Shown here in pieces: positions 7,920 to 16,460 of a stretch of 32,207 bases of DNA. The notes under the pieces were generated by a model. It saw only the letters and a program-made list of their open reading frames with translations, was not told the origin of the DNA and did no database searches. Position 1 is the stretch's first letter, and each line of letters starts with the position of its first letter. This DNA comes from Bacteroidetes bacterium HGW-Bacteroidetes-14. GTDB taxonomy: Bacteria > Bacteroidota > Bacteroidia > Bacteroidales > UBA932. The position numbers and the translations under genes were made by a program. The DNA is taken from positions 1 through 32,207 of the forward strand of contig PHDP01000010.1 of the NCBI GenBank assembly GCA_002842655.1. The letters are read 5' to 3'.

Positions 7920-9101
7920 ATGCTGGAATTTAAATTGGCACTAAAGAACCTTTTAGGTTCAGGCCTGAGAACCTGGCTAAACGTTACGGTTCTCTCCATT
8001 GCCTTTGTTATAATAATATTTTATAACGGTATGCTTGACGGGTGGAATATGCAGGCAACAAACGACACAAGAGCATGGGAGACAGGAGCCGGTCAGTACT
8101 GGCATCCCGGTTACAACCCATACGATCCCTTCACATTCTCAGATTCTCACTCCAAACCGGAAGAGAGCATCAAGGCCCTGGAAGAGAGAGGAGTGGCCAC
8201 TCCGATTCTTATAACTCAAGCCACCGGATATCCTGGTGGAAGATTAGTCAATATTTTATTAAAAGGAATTAGTCCAGATCAAAAAATATTGTCAATACCA
8301 ACTGATTTGCTTAAATATAATGCTGACGACCCTTACTTTATACCGGCCATTATCGGAAAAAGAATGGCGCAAAATTTAAATCTAAATGAGGGAGACAGAA
8401 TGCTGGTTCGCTGGCGAGATGCAAACGGGACATTCGATGCCAGAGAGGTAACAATCACAGGAATCTTCAAGACAACGGTTCCAACCATTGACGCAGGGCA
8501 ACTATGGATTCCATTAGAGAAGCTGCAAGAGCTTACCACTATGTACGGAGAGGCTACTTATGTTGTAATCTCTCCCCAGGCAGATGTTCTGCCTCAGCAA
8601 ACTGAATGGATTTACAAAAATGACAAGGCACTTTTAAAGGACCTTGCAGATATTATGGCAGCAAAAAAGGGCAGTTCAAGGGTAATTTCGTCACTTTTGC
8701 TTGCAATAGCTTTGCTTGCGATATTTGACACTCAGATATTGTCAATCTTTAGAAGGCAGAAAGAGATAGGAACCTATATTGCGCTGGGTATGACAAGAAT
8801 GAGAGTTGTAAGACTATTTACCATAGAGGGCACAACACACTCATTTCTTGCAATTCTTGTAGGCATGGCCTGGGGAATGCCTCTCCTGTTATGGATTCAG
8901 AAAGCCGGTATCCCTATGCCCGCCAATGCCGACCAGGCCGGAGTAGCAATAGCGGATAAAATTACCCCTTATTACGGAGGAGGAATGATAATGGCAACGG
9001 TTCTGCTTGTAGTTCTTTCATCGCTGATTGTAAGCTATATGCCTACAAAAAGGATATCGAAAATGAAACCCACAGACGCTCTCAGGGGCAAACTGGTTTA
9101 A
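7920..9101 (+). CDS. FtsX/LolE-like ABC transporter permease (first)
   Basis: A 393-residue inner-membrane protein with the FtsX-like layout. One membrane helix lies near residues 18-38 (VTVLSIAFVIIIFYNG). A large periplasmic domain follows (about 40-250). Three C-terminal helices then lie around 255-275 (SSLLLAIALLAIF), 305-330 (SFLAILVGMAWGMPLLLW) and 355-378 (MIMATVLLVVLSSLIVSYM). Between them is the typical coupling segment, RRQKEIGTYIALGMTRMRVVRLF, which contacts the ATPase. The end, PTKRISKMKPTDALRGKL, is also characteristic of the MacB/LolC/LolE group. It follows the ATPase gene by 11 nt and precedes a second, different permease, so the transporter is probably a heterodimer as in LolCDE. 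The substrate is unknown. Confidence 0.9.
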   Translation: MLEFKLALKNLLGSGLRTWLNVTVLSIAFVIIIFYNGMLDGWNMQATNDTRAWETGAGQYWHPGYNPYDPFTFSDSHSKPEESIKALEERGVATPILITQATGYPGGRLVNILLKGISPDQKILSIPTDLLKYNADDPYFIPAIIGKRMAQNLNLNEGDRMLVRWRDANGTFDAREVTITGIFKTTVPTIDAGQLWIPLEKLQELTTMYGEATYVVISPQADVLPQQTEWIYKNDKALLKDLADIMAAKKGSSRVISSLLLAIALLAIFDTQILSIFRRQKEIGTYIALGMTRMRVVRLFTIEGTTHSFLAILVGMAWGMPLLLWIQKAGIPMPANADQAGVAIADKITPYYGGGMIMATVLLVVLSSLIVSYMPTKRISKMKPTDALRGKLV

Positions 9102-9121
9102 TTGTTCAAAACACTGGCAAA

Positions 9122-10408
9122 ATGAAAAAGTTTTTACTTAAAGGAATACTCAAAGACAGAGGCAGAAGTTTGCTGCCCATCATAGTGGTGGCTACAGGAT
9201 CGCTACTCACGGTGTTTTTGTACAGCTGGCTAACCGGGGTTATGGGTGAATCCATAGAGATGAATGCGAATTTCAATACCGGAGAGGTAAAGGTGATGAC
9301 AAAAGCCTACGCAAAAGATGCCGATCAGTTTCCCAACGACCTTGCAATTCTGGACTCAGAGGCTCTCATTACTCAGCTTAGAGAGTTTGAACCAGGGGTT
9401 GACTGGGTAAAGAGAATACGATTTGGCGCACTTGCTGACTTTCCCGATTCTCTTGGAGAGACCAGAGGGCAAGGCCCTGTAATCGGATGGGGAATTGATC
9501 TGTTAAGCAGCAACTCAAAAGAGCCGCAAAGATTCAACCTACAGAGCTCATTGGTAAGAGGCGTAATGCCCTCCAAAGAAGGAGAGGCACTAATTACAGA
9601 GGAGTTGGCAAAGAAGTTCTCAATAAATCCCGGAGAGAGTTTTACACTCTTTGGTTCGACAATGGATGGAGGTTTTGCCTTTTACAACCTGACAATATCA
9701 GGCACCATTATTTTCGGAGCTACAGGGATTGACAGAGGGGCTGTGGTTATGAATATAACAGATGCTCAAAGAGCCTTTGGTATGGAGGGTGCAACGGGAG
9801 AGATTTTAGGTTTTCTTCCTGACAGATATTTCAATATTGAGGGTGCAGAGGATATTAAAGCCAGATTTAACGCCTTAAATTTAGGGGCGTCAAATGGTGA
9901 ATCCGATGAATTTGCCCCTGTTATGATTACTCTTAGAGATCAATCCGGAATGGCAGAGATGCTTGACTATACAGGTGCCGTAAGCGGACTTATGATATTT
10001 ATATTTGTCTCGGCAATGGCAATTGTACTTTGGAACGGCGGCCTACTGGGAGGATTAAGAAGGTATTCGGAATTTGGAGTGAGGTTGGCAATGGGAGAAG
10101 ACAAAGGACACATCTACCGTTCATTGCTTTATGAGGCACTCATGATAGGAACAATTGGTTCAATTATAGGTGTAGCAATTGCCTTACCGGTAGTTTTCTA
10201 TATAAATGTACACGGAATAGATCTGGGCGGCATGATGCAGAACGCAACCATGATGATGCCAACCGTGGTAAGAACCCATATTACTCCCACAACCTATTAC
10301 ATAGGGTTTATACCTGGAATATTCTCAATGATACTTGGAAATGCACTGGCAGGAATTGGGATATACAAACGCCAAACTGCCAGACTCTTCAACGAACTTG
10401 AAGTCTAA
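9122..10408 (+). CDS. FtsX/LolC-like ABC transporter permease (second)
   Basis: A 428-residue permease with the same topology as its upstream neighbour. An N-terminal helix is at about 15-38 (LLPIIVVATGSLLTVFLYSW), then a long periplasmic domain, then three C-terminal helices near 285-305 (GLMIFIFVSAMAIVLW), 340-365 (MIGTIGSIIGVAIALPVVFYI) and 395-415 (YYIGFIPGIFSMILGNAL). The coupling stretch, RRYSEFGVRLAMGEDKGHIYRSLLYE, is equivalent to that of other FtsX-type permeases. It starts 20 nt after the first permease, from which it has diverged strongly. The pair plus the ATPase gives a complete LolCDE-like inner-membrane complex. Confidence 0.88.
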   Translation: MKKFLLKGILKDRGRSLLPIIVVATGSLLTVFLYSWLTGVMGESIEMNANFNTGEVKVMTKAYAKDADQFPNDLAILDSEALITQLREFEPGVDWVKRIRFGALADFPDSLGETRGQGPVIGWGIDLLSSNSKEPQRFNLQSSLVRGVMPSKEGEALITEELAKKFSINPGESFTLFGSTMDGGFAFYNLTISGTIIFGATGIDRGAVVMNITDAQRAFGMEGATGEILGFLPDRYFNIEGAEDIKARFNALNLGASNGESDEFAPVMITLRDQSGMAEMLDYTGAVSGLMIFIFVSAMAIVLWNGGLLGGLRRYSEFGVRLAMGEDKGHIYRSLLYEALMIGTIGSIIGVAIALPVVFYINVHGIDLGGMMQNATMMMPTVVRTHITPTTYYIGFIPGIFSMILGNALAGIGIYKRQTARLFNELEV

Positions 10409-10437
10409 TTAATAGAAACTGTTTAAATAGTAAATAG

Positions 10438-11199
10438 ATGAAAAATATTTTAATCAATAAAAGCCCTATCGCCCGAATTGCTCTCGTAATTATGTCTTTA
10501 TTAATTACTTTACACATAAACGGCCAAGATGGAAAGGAAATTCTTGAGCGAATTGACCAAAACCTATCCTCAAAAAACAGAATTATTGAATCATCAATGA
10601 CAATTCATGGAAGAAGGTCAAGCAGAACAATAACTTCAAGAAGCTGGACAGAGGGAGATAAAAAATCTTTTACCGAATACCTCACTCCTGCATCAGAGGC
10701 CGGCACAAAAATGCTAAAACTGGATGGTCAGTTATGGATTTATACCCCATCGGCAGACAGAACAATTCAGATTTCTGGTCACCTCTTAAGGCAATCGGTA
10801 ATGGGCTCTGACCTCTCCTACGAAGATATGATGGATGACAGAAAGCTCAGTGATGTTTATAATGTAACAGTTACCGGCAAAGACACACTGCAAAAAAGAG
10901 ATGTACTTGTGTTGGAGCTTGTGGCCAAAGTGAGCGACGTTGCATATTACAAACAAAAAATGTGGATTGATGCAGAGAGATTTGTCCCGTTAAGGCAGGA
11001 GATGTACGCCAGAAGCGGTCAGCTGCTCAAAAGGACAGAATTAACTGATGTCAAAAAGATTCAAAACCGCTGGTACCCGTCAAAAGTTGTTTATAAAGAC
11101 ATGCTTAAAGATGGCAAAGGCACCGAATTTGTTACTACATCTATAAAATTTGACCAGTCCATTCCAGACCACATTTTCAGTAAGGCATCTCTCAGATAA
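10438..11199 (+). CDS. LolA-like outer-membrane lipoprotein-sorting protein
   Basis: A 253-residue exported protein with a signal peptide (ARIALVIMSLLITLHINGQD, mature end near residue 30). The pattern GKEILERIDQNLSSKN..., TITSRSWTEGDKKSFTEYLTPASEAGTKMLKL and LWIYTPSADRTIQISGHLLRQSVMGSDLSYEDM is characteristic of the 'outer membrane lipoprotein-sorting protein' family (COG2834, LolA-like fold). Family members are thought to carry a lipid or lipidated cargo in a half-barrel cavity across the periplasm. It is the last gene of the operon, 29 nt after the second permease. Its pairing with a LolCDE-like complex suggests it receives cargo from that complex. The cargo is unknown. It is not the cell's general LolA by sequence, which is shorter and differently conserved. 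Confidence 0.87.
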   Translation: MKNILINKSPIARIALVIMSLLITLHINGQDGKEILERIDQNLSSKNRIIESSMTIHGRRSSRTITSRSWTEGDKKSFTEYLTPASEAGTKMLKLDGQLWIYTPSADRTIQISGHLLRQSVMGSDLSYEDMMDDRKLSDVYNVTVTGKDTLQKRDVLVLELVAKVSDVAYYKQKMWIDAERFVPLRQEMYARSGQLLKRTELTDVKKIQNRWYPSKVVYKDMLKDGKGTEFVTTSIKFDQSIPDHIFSKASLR

Positions 11200-11214
11200 A
11201 CATATTTAAGAGAT

Positions 11215-11246
11215 TTTGCTCAAGTCCGTTAATTAATCTAAATTTG
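11215..11246 (+). promoter_or_regulatory. Bacteroidetes-type promoter for sppA
   Basis: TTTG at 11215-11218 is followed, after 20 nt, by TAAATTTG at 11239-11246. This is a good match to the Bacteroidetes TTTG / TAnnTTTG pattern. The expected start point lies about 20 nt before the sppA ATG, so sppA can be transcribed independently of the export operon. Confidence 0.6.
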
Positions 11247-11270
11247 TTGGATTAACACTGTAATTAACGG
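11226..11270. repeat. Perfect 10-bp inverted repeat bracketing the sppA promoter
   Basis: CCGTTAATTA at 11226-11235 and TAATTAACGG at 11261-11270 are exact reverse complements with a 25-nt spacer. A second inner pair, TTAATC and GATTAA, extends the symmetry. The left arm lies between the two promoter elements and the right arm ends 4 nt before the sppA ATG. If transcription starts near 11253, only the right arm is in the mRNA, so a protein-binding operator is likelier than an RNA hairpin. The arms are AT-rich. Confidence 0.45.
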
Positions 11271-11274
11271 ATAT

Positions 11275-13041
11275 ATGAAAAATTTTCTGAAAATAATAGC
11301 CGGCACATTCATAGGATCACTCCTTGCAATGGTGCTCGGCTTCTTTATTCTGCTTGGGGTAATCGGCTCAGTAGCCTCCCTGTCGAGCAGTACTAAACCG
11401 GTAGTACCAAAATCGGCTGTGCTGTCACTTAATTTTAGCACCAAAATAACAGAGCAATCTGTAGAGGACCCATTTGCTATGTTCAGCCCTTTTGGCGGTA
11501 CCGATTCCAAAACTCAGGGGCTGCTTAATTTTATCGAGACTATTGACAAAGCAGCAACCGACAATGCTATTAAATTCATCTACATGAATGTAACAAACCT
11601 TAATGCCGGCATAAGCCACATTGAGGAGGTAAGATCGGCGCTTGTAAGATTCAGGGAGAGCGGCAAACCAATAATAGCTTACGCTGATAATTTCTCACAA
11701 CCGGCTTACTATCTTGCAACTGCTGCAGATAAAATCTACATGAATCCGGGCGGAATGGCCCCGTTGACAGGACTAAGCATGAGTTCACTCTTCTTTAAAG
11801 ACCTTCTTGACAAAGCAGGGCTGGAGGTTCAGCTTATACGCCACGGCAAATTCAAAGCTGCAGCAGAGCAGTTTATCAGCAATAAAATGAGTCCCGAAAA
11901 CAGGGAGCAGATTCAATCTTATATAGATGCAGTCTGGAAGACCTGGGTTGATGACATCTCTGCTGCCAGAGGAATTACACCTGAAAGAATCAACCAAATG
12001 GCAGATAATCTGGAGCTTCATTCGGCATCAAAAGCACTGGAGGCGAATATTGTAGATGGCCTTATGTACAAAGACAAACTGGTGGACACTTTGGCTAAAC
12101 TATTTGGAGTTGAAAACGAGAAGGATCTCAAGATGATCTCTTCAACCGATTACTCAAAGGCAACATACAAGGTGAACTTAAAAGAGAAGAATAAAATAGC
12201 AATCATTTATGCCGACGGTGAGATTGTTATGGGAAAATCTGATGAGAACATTGCATCGGACTCTTTCATAGAGCATATTTCTAAAGTGAGAAAAGACAGC
12301 ACAATCAAAGCTGTAGTATTCAGGGTTAACTCTCCCGGAGGATCTGCTCAAAGCTCAGACATTATTGACAGAGAGCTTGCTCTTCTAAGAGAGAAAAAGC
12401 CTGTTATTATAAGCATGGGTGATTATGCTGCATCCGGTGGTTACTGGATAGCAGCAAAGGCAGACAAAATTATAACAAACAATACCACACTTACAGGCTC
12501 AATCGGAGTATTCAGTATGGCTCTGAACATTCAGAAGGGACTCAAACAACATCTGCATATAAATGCTGAAACCGTTACAACTAACCGTTACAGTGATTTA
12601 ATGTCTGGTTACAGGGCTCTCCAAGATAAAGAGGTTGCCTTTATTCAGGCAGCTATAGAGGAGATATATACCGATTTTATCAATCTGGTAGCCGAGGGCA
12701 GAGAGATGACCGCTGAAAAGGTTGACGAAATTGCACAGGGCAGAATATGGTCAGGACTTGACGCCATAAAAATTGGTTTGGCAGATGAGCGCGGAGGCCT
12801 TAAAGAGGCATTGAATGCTGCGGCAGGTATAAGTGGAGTGGAATCTTACAGAATTGTTGAATATCCTGTAAAGAAGACACAGCTTGACAAACTAATGGAG
12901 ATGATCTCAGACGGAGCATATGCTGCAAAAGCGGTATCAAATCCAGAGATATTAATGGAGAATGCCTATATGTACCTGAAGAGTGAGAGTGGAGTTAGAC
13001 ATTTCGCAAGATTGCCTTTCAATCTTACTCTGCAAAACTAA
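11275..13041 (+). CDS. sppA: Signal peptide peptidase SppA, 67-kDa type
   Basis: A 588-residue membrane-anchored serine protease that degrades leftover signal peptides on the periplasmic side of the inner membrane. An N-terminal anchor helix is at about 8-36 (IAGTFIGSLLAMVLGFFILLG). Two tandem S49-type domains follow, as in the long E. coli form. The catalytic Lys is Lys194 in the N-terminal half (RHGKFKAAAEQF). The nucleophile is Ser387 in the C-terminal half (GDYAASGGYWIAA), preceded by the oxyanion-type motif VNSPGGSAQSSD at 351-362. Both catalytic residues are present, so the enzyme should be active. It has its own promoter and an inverted repeat upstream. It converges on tilS with only 5 nt between the stops. 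Confidence 0.95.
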   Translation: MKNFLKIIAGTFIGSLLAMVLGFFILLGVIGSVASLSSSTKPVVPKSAVLSLNFSTKITEQSVEDPFAMFSPFGGTDSKTQGLLNFIETIDKAATDNAIKFIYMNVTNLNAGISHIEEVRSALVRFRESGKPIIAYADNFSQPAYYLATAADKIYMNPGGMAPLTGLSMSSLFFKDLLDKAGLEVQLIRHGKFKAAAEQFISNKMSPENREQIQSYIDAVWKTWVDDISAARGITPERINQMADNLELHSASKALEANIVDGLMYKDKLVDTLAKLFGVENEKDLKMISSTDYSKATYKVNLKEKNKIAIIYADGEIVMGKSDENIASDSFIEHISKVRKDSTIKAVVFRVNSPGGSAQSSDIIDRELALLREKKPVIISMGDYAASGGYWIAAKADKIITNNTTLTGSIGVFSMALNIQKGLKQHLHINAETVTTNRYSDLMSGYRALQDKEVAFIQAAIEEIYTDFINLVAEGREMTAEKVDEIAQGRIWSGLDAIKIGLADERGGLKEALNAAAGISGVESYRIVEYPVKKTQLDKLMEMISDGAYAAKAVSNPEILMENAYMYLKSESGVRHFARLPFNLTLQN

Positions 13042-13046
13042 ACAGA

Positions 13047-14693
13047 TCAGTTGATTATTGTAATTTCGAGAATATTTTTGGTATGAGCGGTAATTTTATA
13101 CCGCTCATCTATTCTCTGGCCAATGAGCGCAACTATTTTATCTCCTGAAATCATTACAGGCTGATAGCTTTTACTCATCTTATCCATTTTAATATCTGTA
13201 AGATAGTCGCTAATCTTTTTGTATCCGGTCATTCCAAGAGGCATAAATTTATCACCATCTGACCATCCCCTGCAAATCAAAGGATATTCCAGTAAGTCGG
13301 CATCCAGCAACAGAGAGGGCTCATTTACCTTGTAGTTTTTTCTTATTGCAGAGACTGCAGAGATATCTGTGCTTCCAAAAAGATCAGCAGTGTATTCAAT
13401 CTTTCTGGGGCCATCTTTAAACTTAAATCCTATGGGCTTTGGATAAACAGAGATGCGTAACAAGAATCCAAGTATTGCGTACTCCTTTAGCTCTCTGCTG
13501 CCTTTCAGTGAAACCTCAAATAACTCATTTTCTAAATCATGCGTCTCAACCTCTTCGGTATTGGAATCAACAACATCACTATTTGACTCTACAGGCTGTA
13601 CGGGTGATACTGCATCTTCAATCTGCTCTTGCTGATCGTCCAGCAGGTATTCCGTTATGCTCTTCTCGTTATTGTCCGGATGCGTTTTCTCCTCAAAATC
13701 AACCAGTGAAATTCCCAGACCACTTTGACTCCTGGCTACCCCTTTCGGGTAAATAAGAAGATACTCCCTGTCTTTTAGCACAAGATGGCTGTCAGAATGA
13801 AACTCTTTGCCCGGCTGACCCTCCAGAGAACTAAAGATCTGCTCAACTTGGTCGGCATTGAAGCCATACTCTGATAAAATCATATATAACCAGTAGTCGG
13901 GCCTTCTCTCTTTTAAAAGCCTGCTTAACTCTATCCTTGAGCTCTTTTGGTCAAGAAGTTCAGCTTTTTTTGTAATATAAAGCTCCTCCAAAATGTCGGC
14001 AGCAGCCTCCACATTTGACATATCTTTCTCAACAGTATCAAGAAACGATGCATTTATCATCTCAAATTCGGGAAATACCATATTCCTGAGTCTGTTACGG
14101 GAATAGTAGCTTTGAGAATTTGAACTATCTTCTCTGAACGGGATGCTCTCCTTTTTGACAAATTCAGCAATCTCTCTACGGGTTATGCTGAGCAAAGGTC
14201 TAATGATTTTTCCGTTTTTACGGCGGATACCGGTTAACCCCTGTATTCCGGTTCCCCTTAATATATTAAGAAAGAATGTCTCAACGGAATCATTAAGGTT
14301 ATGTGCTACCGCCAGATAATCATACGAGTGTTCTGACATTAGTAAATCGAACCAGCCATACCTCAAGTCTCTTGCAGCAACCTGCGTGGAGACACCCTTT
14401 ACCCTGCAATACTCCTTGGTATCAAAAACCTTTGAAAAGTACATTATACCTCTCTCTTCTGCCCAATCCCTTACAAGCTCCTCGTCACCGTCGCTCTCCT
14501 CTCCCCTTAATGAAAAGTTAACTGTTGCAATCGCAAAATTTCTGTAAAATATTCTGTGAAAAAGGTGAACCAGACACATAGAGTCAATCCCTCCGCTCAC
14601 CGCAACCAAAATTTTTGGATTATCGGGTGACGCCGGGTGTATCTCCTGAAGTCCCGTTAATTTTGAAAGGGACTCTTTAAATTTTAAAAGCAT
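13047..14693 (-). CDS. tilS: tRNA(Ile)-lysidine synthase TilS, with an acidic insertion
   Basis: An ATP-dependent enzyme that converts the wobble C34 of the CAU-anticodon tRNA-Ile to lysidine, so that the tRNA reads AUA. The PP-loop AVSGGIDS at 31-38 is clear. Further N-terminal-domain motifs follow: VNFSLRGEESDGDEE, LAVAHNLNDSVETFFLNILRGTGIQGL, and EDSSNSQSYYSRNRLRN. The C-terminal tRNA-binding domain is recognisable at CRGWSDGDKFMPLGMTGYKKISD. At 548 residues it is longer than the usual 430-460. The extra length is mostly an acidic, low-complexity linker at about 335-395, just before the C-terminal domain. The start codon overlaps the stop of the upstream DUF3078 gene (TAATG), which suggests translational coupling. 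Confidence 0.93.
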   Translation of the reverse strand: MLLKFKESLSKLTGLQEIHPASPDNPKILVAVSGGIDSMCLVHLFHRIFYRNFAIATVNFSLRGEESDGDEELVRDWAEERGIMYFSKVFDTKEYCRVKGVSTQVAARDLRYGWFDLLMSEHSYDYLAVAHNLNDSVETFFLNILRGTGIQGLTGIRRKNGKIIRPLLSITRREIAEFVKKESIPFREDSSNSQSYYSRNRLRNMVFPEFEMINASFLDTVEKDMSNVEAAADILEELYITKKAELLDQKSSRIELSRLLKERRPDYWLYMILSEYGFNADQVEQIFSSLEGQPGKEFHSDSHLVLKDREYLLIYPKGVARSQSGLGISLVDFEEKTHPDNNEKSITEYLLDDQQEQIEDAVSPVQPVESNSDVVDSNTEEVETHDLENELFEVSLKGSRELKEYAILGFLLRISVYPKPIGFKFKDGPRKIEYTADLFGSTDISAVSAIRKNYKVNEPSLLLDADLLEYPLICRGWSDGDKFMPLGMTGYKKISDYLTDIKMDKMSKSYQPVMISGDKIVALIGQRIDERYKITAHTKNILEITIIN

Positions 14694-15670
14694 TATTTTT
14701 TAAAATTGCCGAATGTGTAAGAGAATCCAACAGAAAATATCTCTTTTAGCTGCAACCTTGGCGACAGTTCTCCCTCTTTATTAGCGATTAATATGTCGTC
14801 ATCATAAACAAGGTTGGTCCTAAGGTTGACAGAAAAGTACCTATTTATTTTGGAATCTACAAATAGATCCCAATACACCTTAATGTTTTTTGGAGAGCCC
14901 AGGTAGTCCGAAAAGAAATTAAGGGTAGATGATATGTTTGTATTTTGTAAAACCTTGTTTTTGTATTCAATTTTTAACTGCGCTCCCAACTCCAGTTTTG
15001 CGCCTTGGTCAACTTTATTACCATATCGTGTCCTAAGTTCAGGAACAGTTACCACAACCAAATTTCCGGTCAGTGGAGAAAAGTTTAAAGATATTGGCTT
15101 TGCCGGTTTGTAGTCCATACCCACACCCAATGAGAAGTATGCAGGTGCCAATAAACCTGACACAAGTCGCGGATCTGCATTAGCAGGGAATGTATAACCG
15201 TTTGACATTTGAGTTCTAAGGTTAAAACTTGCCGAAGCAAAAATCTTTTCATATGCTTTATAGCCCACCTTACTATCCAGTATAAACTTATCGTCACTCT
15301 TTTTATACCTGTCACCAAATGACTGAATAAAACCATATCCAATCTGAAGGCGATTCTCCCAGAACATTTGCTCGAAAGTATAATTTCGGTAAACATTTAC
15401 ATAGGCATTTAGAGCAACATTATTCAGTCCACCCGACGCCCAGTTAGTAAGAGATAGCTGCGAAAATCCAAGCTGCAAAAGAGTTCCCTTTGTCCATCTG
15501 CTTGGCGGAGGTGGAGGTGGAACAAGTTCGGGGATCTTAAATTTTGAAGCAATTATAACACTGAGCTCATGAGCGACACTAAGCTCTTTTTTTTGTTGAA
15601 CCTCCTGTGAATATGCTGTTAAAAAGCAAAATGAAAGAATAAATACGACCAGAAAAGACCTCTTAAGCAT
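14693..15670 (-). CDS. DUF3078 outer-membrane beta-barrel protein
   Basis: A 325-residue exported protein with the signal peptide MLKRSFLVVFILSFCFLTAYS. After a proline run (LVPPPPPPSRW) comes the hallmark of Bacteroidetes DUF3078, WTKGTLLQLGFSQLSLTNWASGG, followed by alternating-strand segments such as FWENRLQIGYGFIQSFGDRY and KSDDKFILDSKVGYKAY. The C-terminus ends in a strand, IFSVGFSYTFGNF, with a near-terminal Phe as in many outer-membrane barrels. The family is widespread in Bacteroidetes and its function is unknown to me. It overlaps tilS by one base and starts 37 nt after the stop of the gene at 15708-16409, so it belongs to the proS-tilS run. Confidence 0.85.
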   Translation of the reverse strand: MLKRSFLVVFILSFCFLTAYSQEVQQKKELSVAHELSVIIASKFKIPELVPPPPPPSRWTKGTLLQLGFSQLSLTNWASGGLNNVALNAYVNVYRNYTFEQMFWENRLQIGYGFIQSFGDRYKKSDDKFILDSKVGYKAYEKIFASASFNLRTQMSNGYTFPANADPRLVSGLLAPAYFSLGVGMDYKPAKPISLNFSPLTGNLVVVTVPELRTRYGNKVDQGAKLELGAQLKIEYKNKVLQNTNISSTLNFFSDYLGSPKNIKVYWDLFVDSKINRYFSVNLRTNLVYDDDILIANKEGELSPRLQLKEIFSVGFSYTFGNFKK

Positions 15671-15707
15671 TCTATTAAAATATTTGTTTAAAAAGTTACC
15701 TAATTAA

Positions 15708-16409
15708 TTAACCCTCGTCAAGCACATCATCTGTGTTGTACTTGTACCCTACCCTTTTACCGGTCTGTAATTTTGAACTCTCAATTTTATCATTTATCTG
15801 CTCTACACTTGCAACCTTTACAAGATCAAATGGTGGCACCAAAAGGTCAAAAGATAGTGTATACAGAACAGCTGATTCAACAACAGACACCAACTCTTCT
15901 CTTCCTAGTTGCTTACTTCCGAATGAACTTACAACATTGTCAGCCTGTCTTTTGCCCTCTACCAGGAATTGTTTGTCTCTGTTGACGAAAATTCTTGCCA
16001 CCAGGTAGCCCAGATCTTCTGATCTGTTGTCTTTTAGTGAATCTGCAAGAAAATTGTAAACACTAATGATACCGCATAATCCGTTTAATGGCTCTTTTTT
16101 TACATAATCGCTATTCCAGACCGAATGTTCGCGGTCAAAAAGGAAGATATCGGAGTGCATGCTAAAAATAAGAACATCATCTGCAAACTTAAGCTCTGCT
16201 TCAAATTTGCCTCTGTCCCTGTATTCAAGGCGAACCCTTCTGTCATTATTGTCCAACAGGTCGTTAAGGTCATTACTCATTTCACTGAGAATCTCCTTTA
16301 ACTGTGCAAAAACTTCTGCTGTCTGATTGAAGACACTAAGTTTAATTTGTGATTTGTTGTTTAATCCCGACAGTATCTCCTGCTGTCTGGACGGTAAATC
16401 TGCTGCCAT
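15708..16409 (-). CDS. Conserved hypothetical protein between proS and the DUF3078 gene
   Basis: A 233-residue protein without a signal peptide or membrane segment, so probably cytoplasmic. The N-terminal 55 residues (MAADLPSRQQEILSGLNNKS...LKEILSEMSNDLNDLL) look helical and amphipathic. The centre has a mixed alpha/beta feel (RDRGKFEAELKFADDVLIFSMHSDIFLFDREH), followed by GLCGIISVYNFLADSLKDNRSEDLGYLVARIFVNRD and a C-terminal LLVPPFDLVKVASVEQINDKIE. It has no catalytic motif that I recognise. It starts 51 nt after proS and ends 37 nt before the DUF3078 gene, all in the same direction. Good codon use and tight spacing support a real gene; its function is unknown. Confidence 0.8.
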   Translation of the reverse strand: MAADLPSRQQEILSGLNNKSQIKLSVFNQTAEVFAQLKEILSEMSNDLNDLLDNNDRRVRLEYRDRGKFEAELKFADDVLIFSMHSDIFLFDREHSVWNSDYVKKEPLNGLCGIISVYNFLADSLKDNRSEDLGYLVARIFVNRDKQFLVEGKRQADNVVSSFGSKQLGREELVSVVESAVLYTLSFDLLVPPFDLVKVASVEQINDKIESSKLQTGKRVGYKYNTDDVLDEG

Positions 16410-16460
16410 CTTAAATATAATTATACTGATTCGTAAAATTAGAAATATAATTCTTTATTA

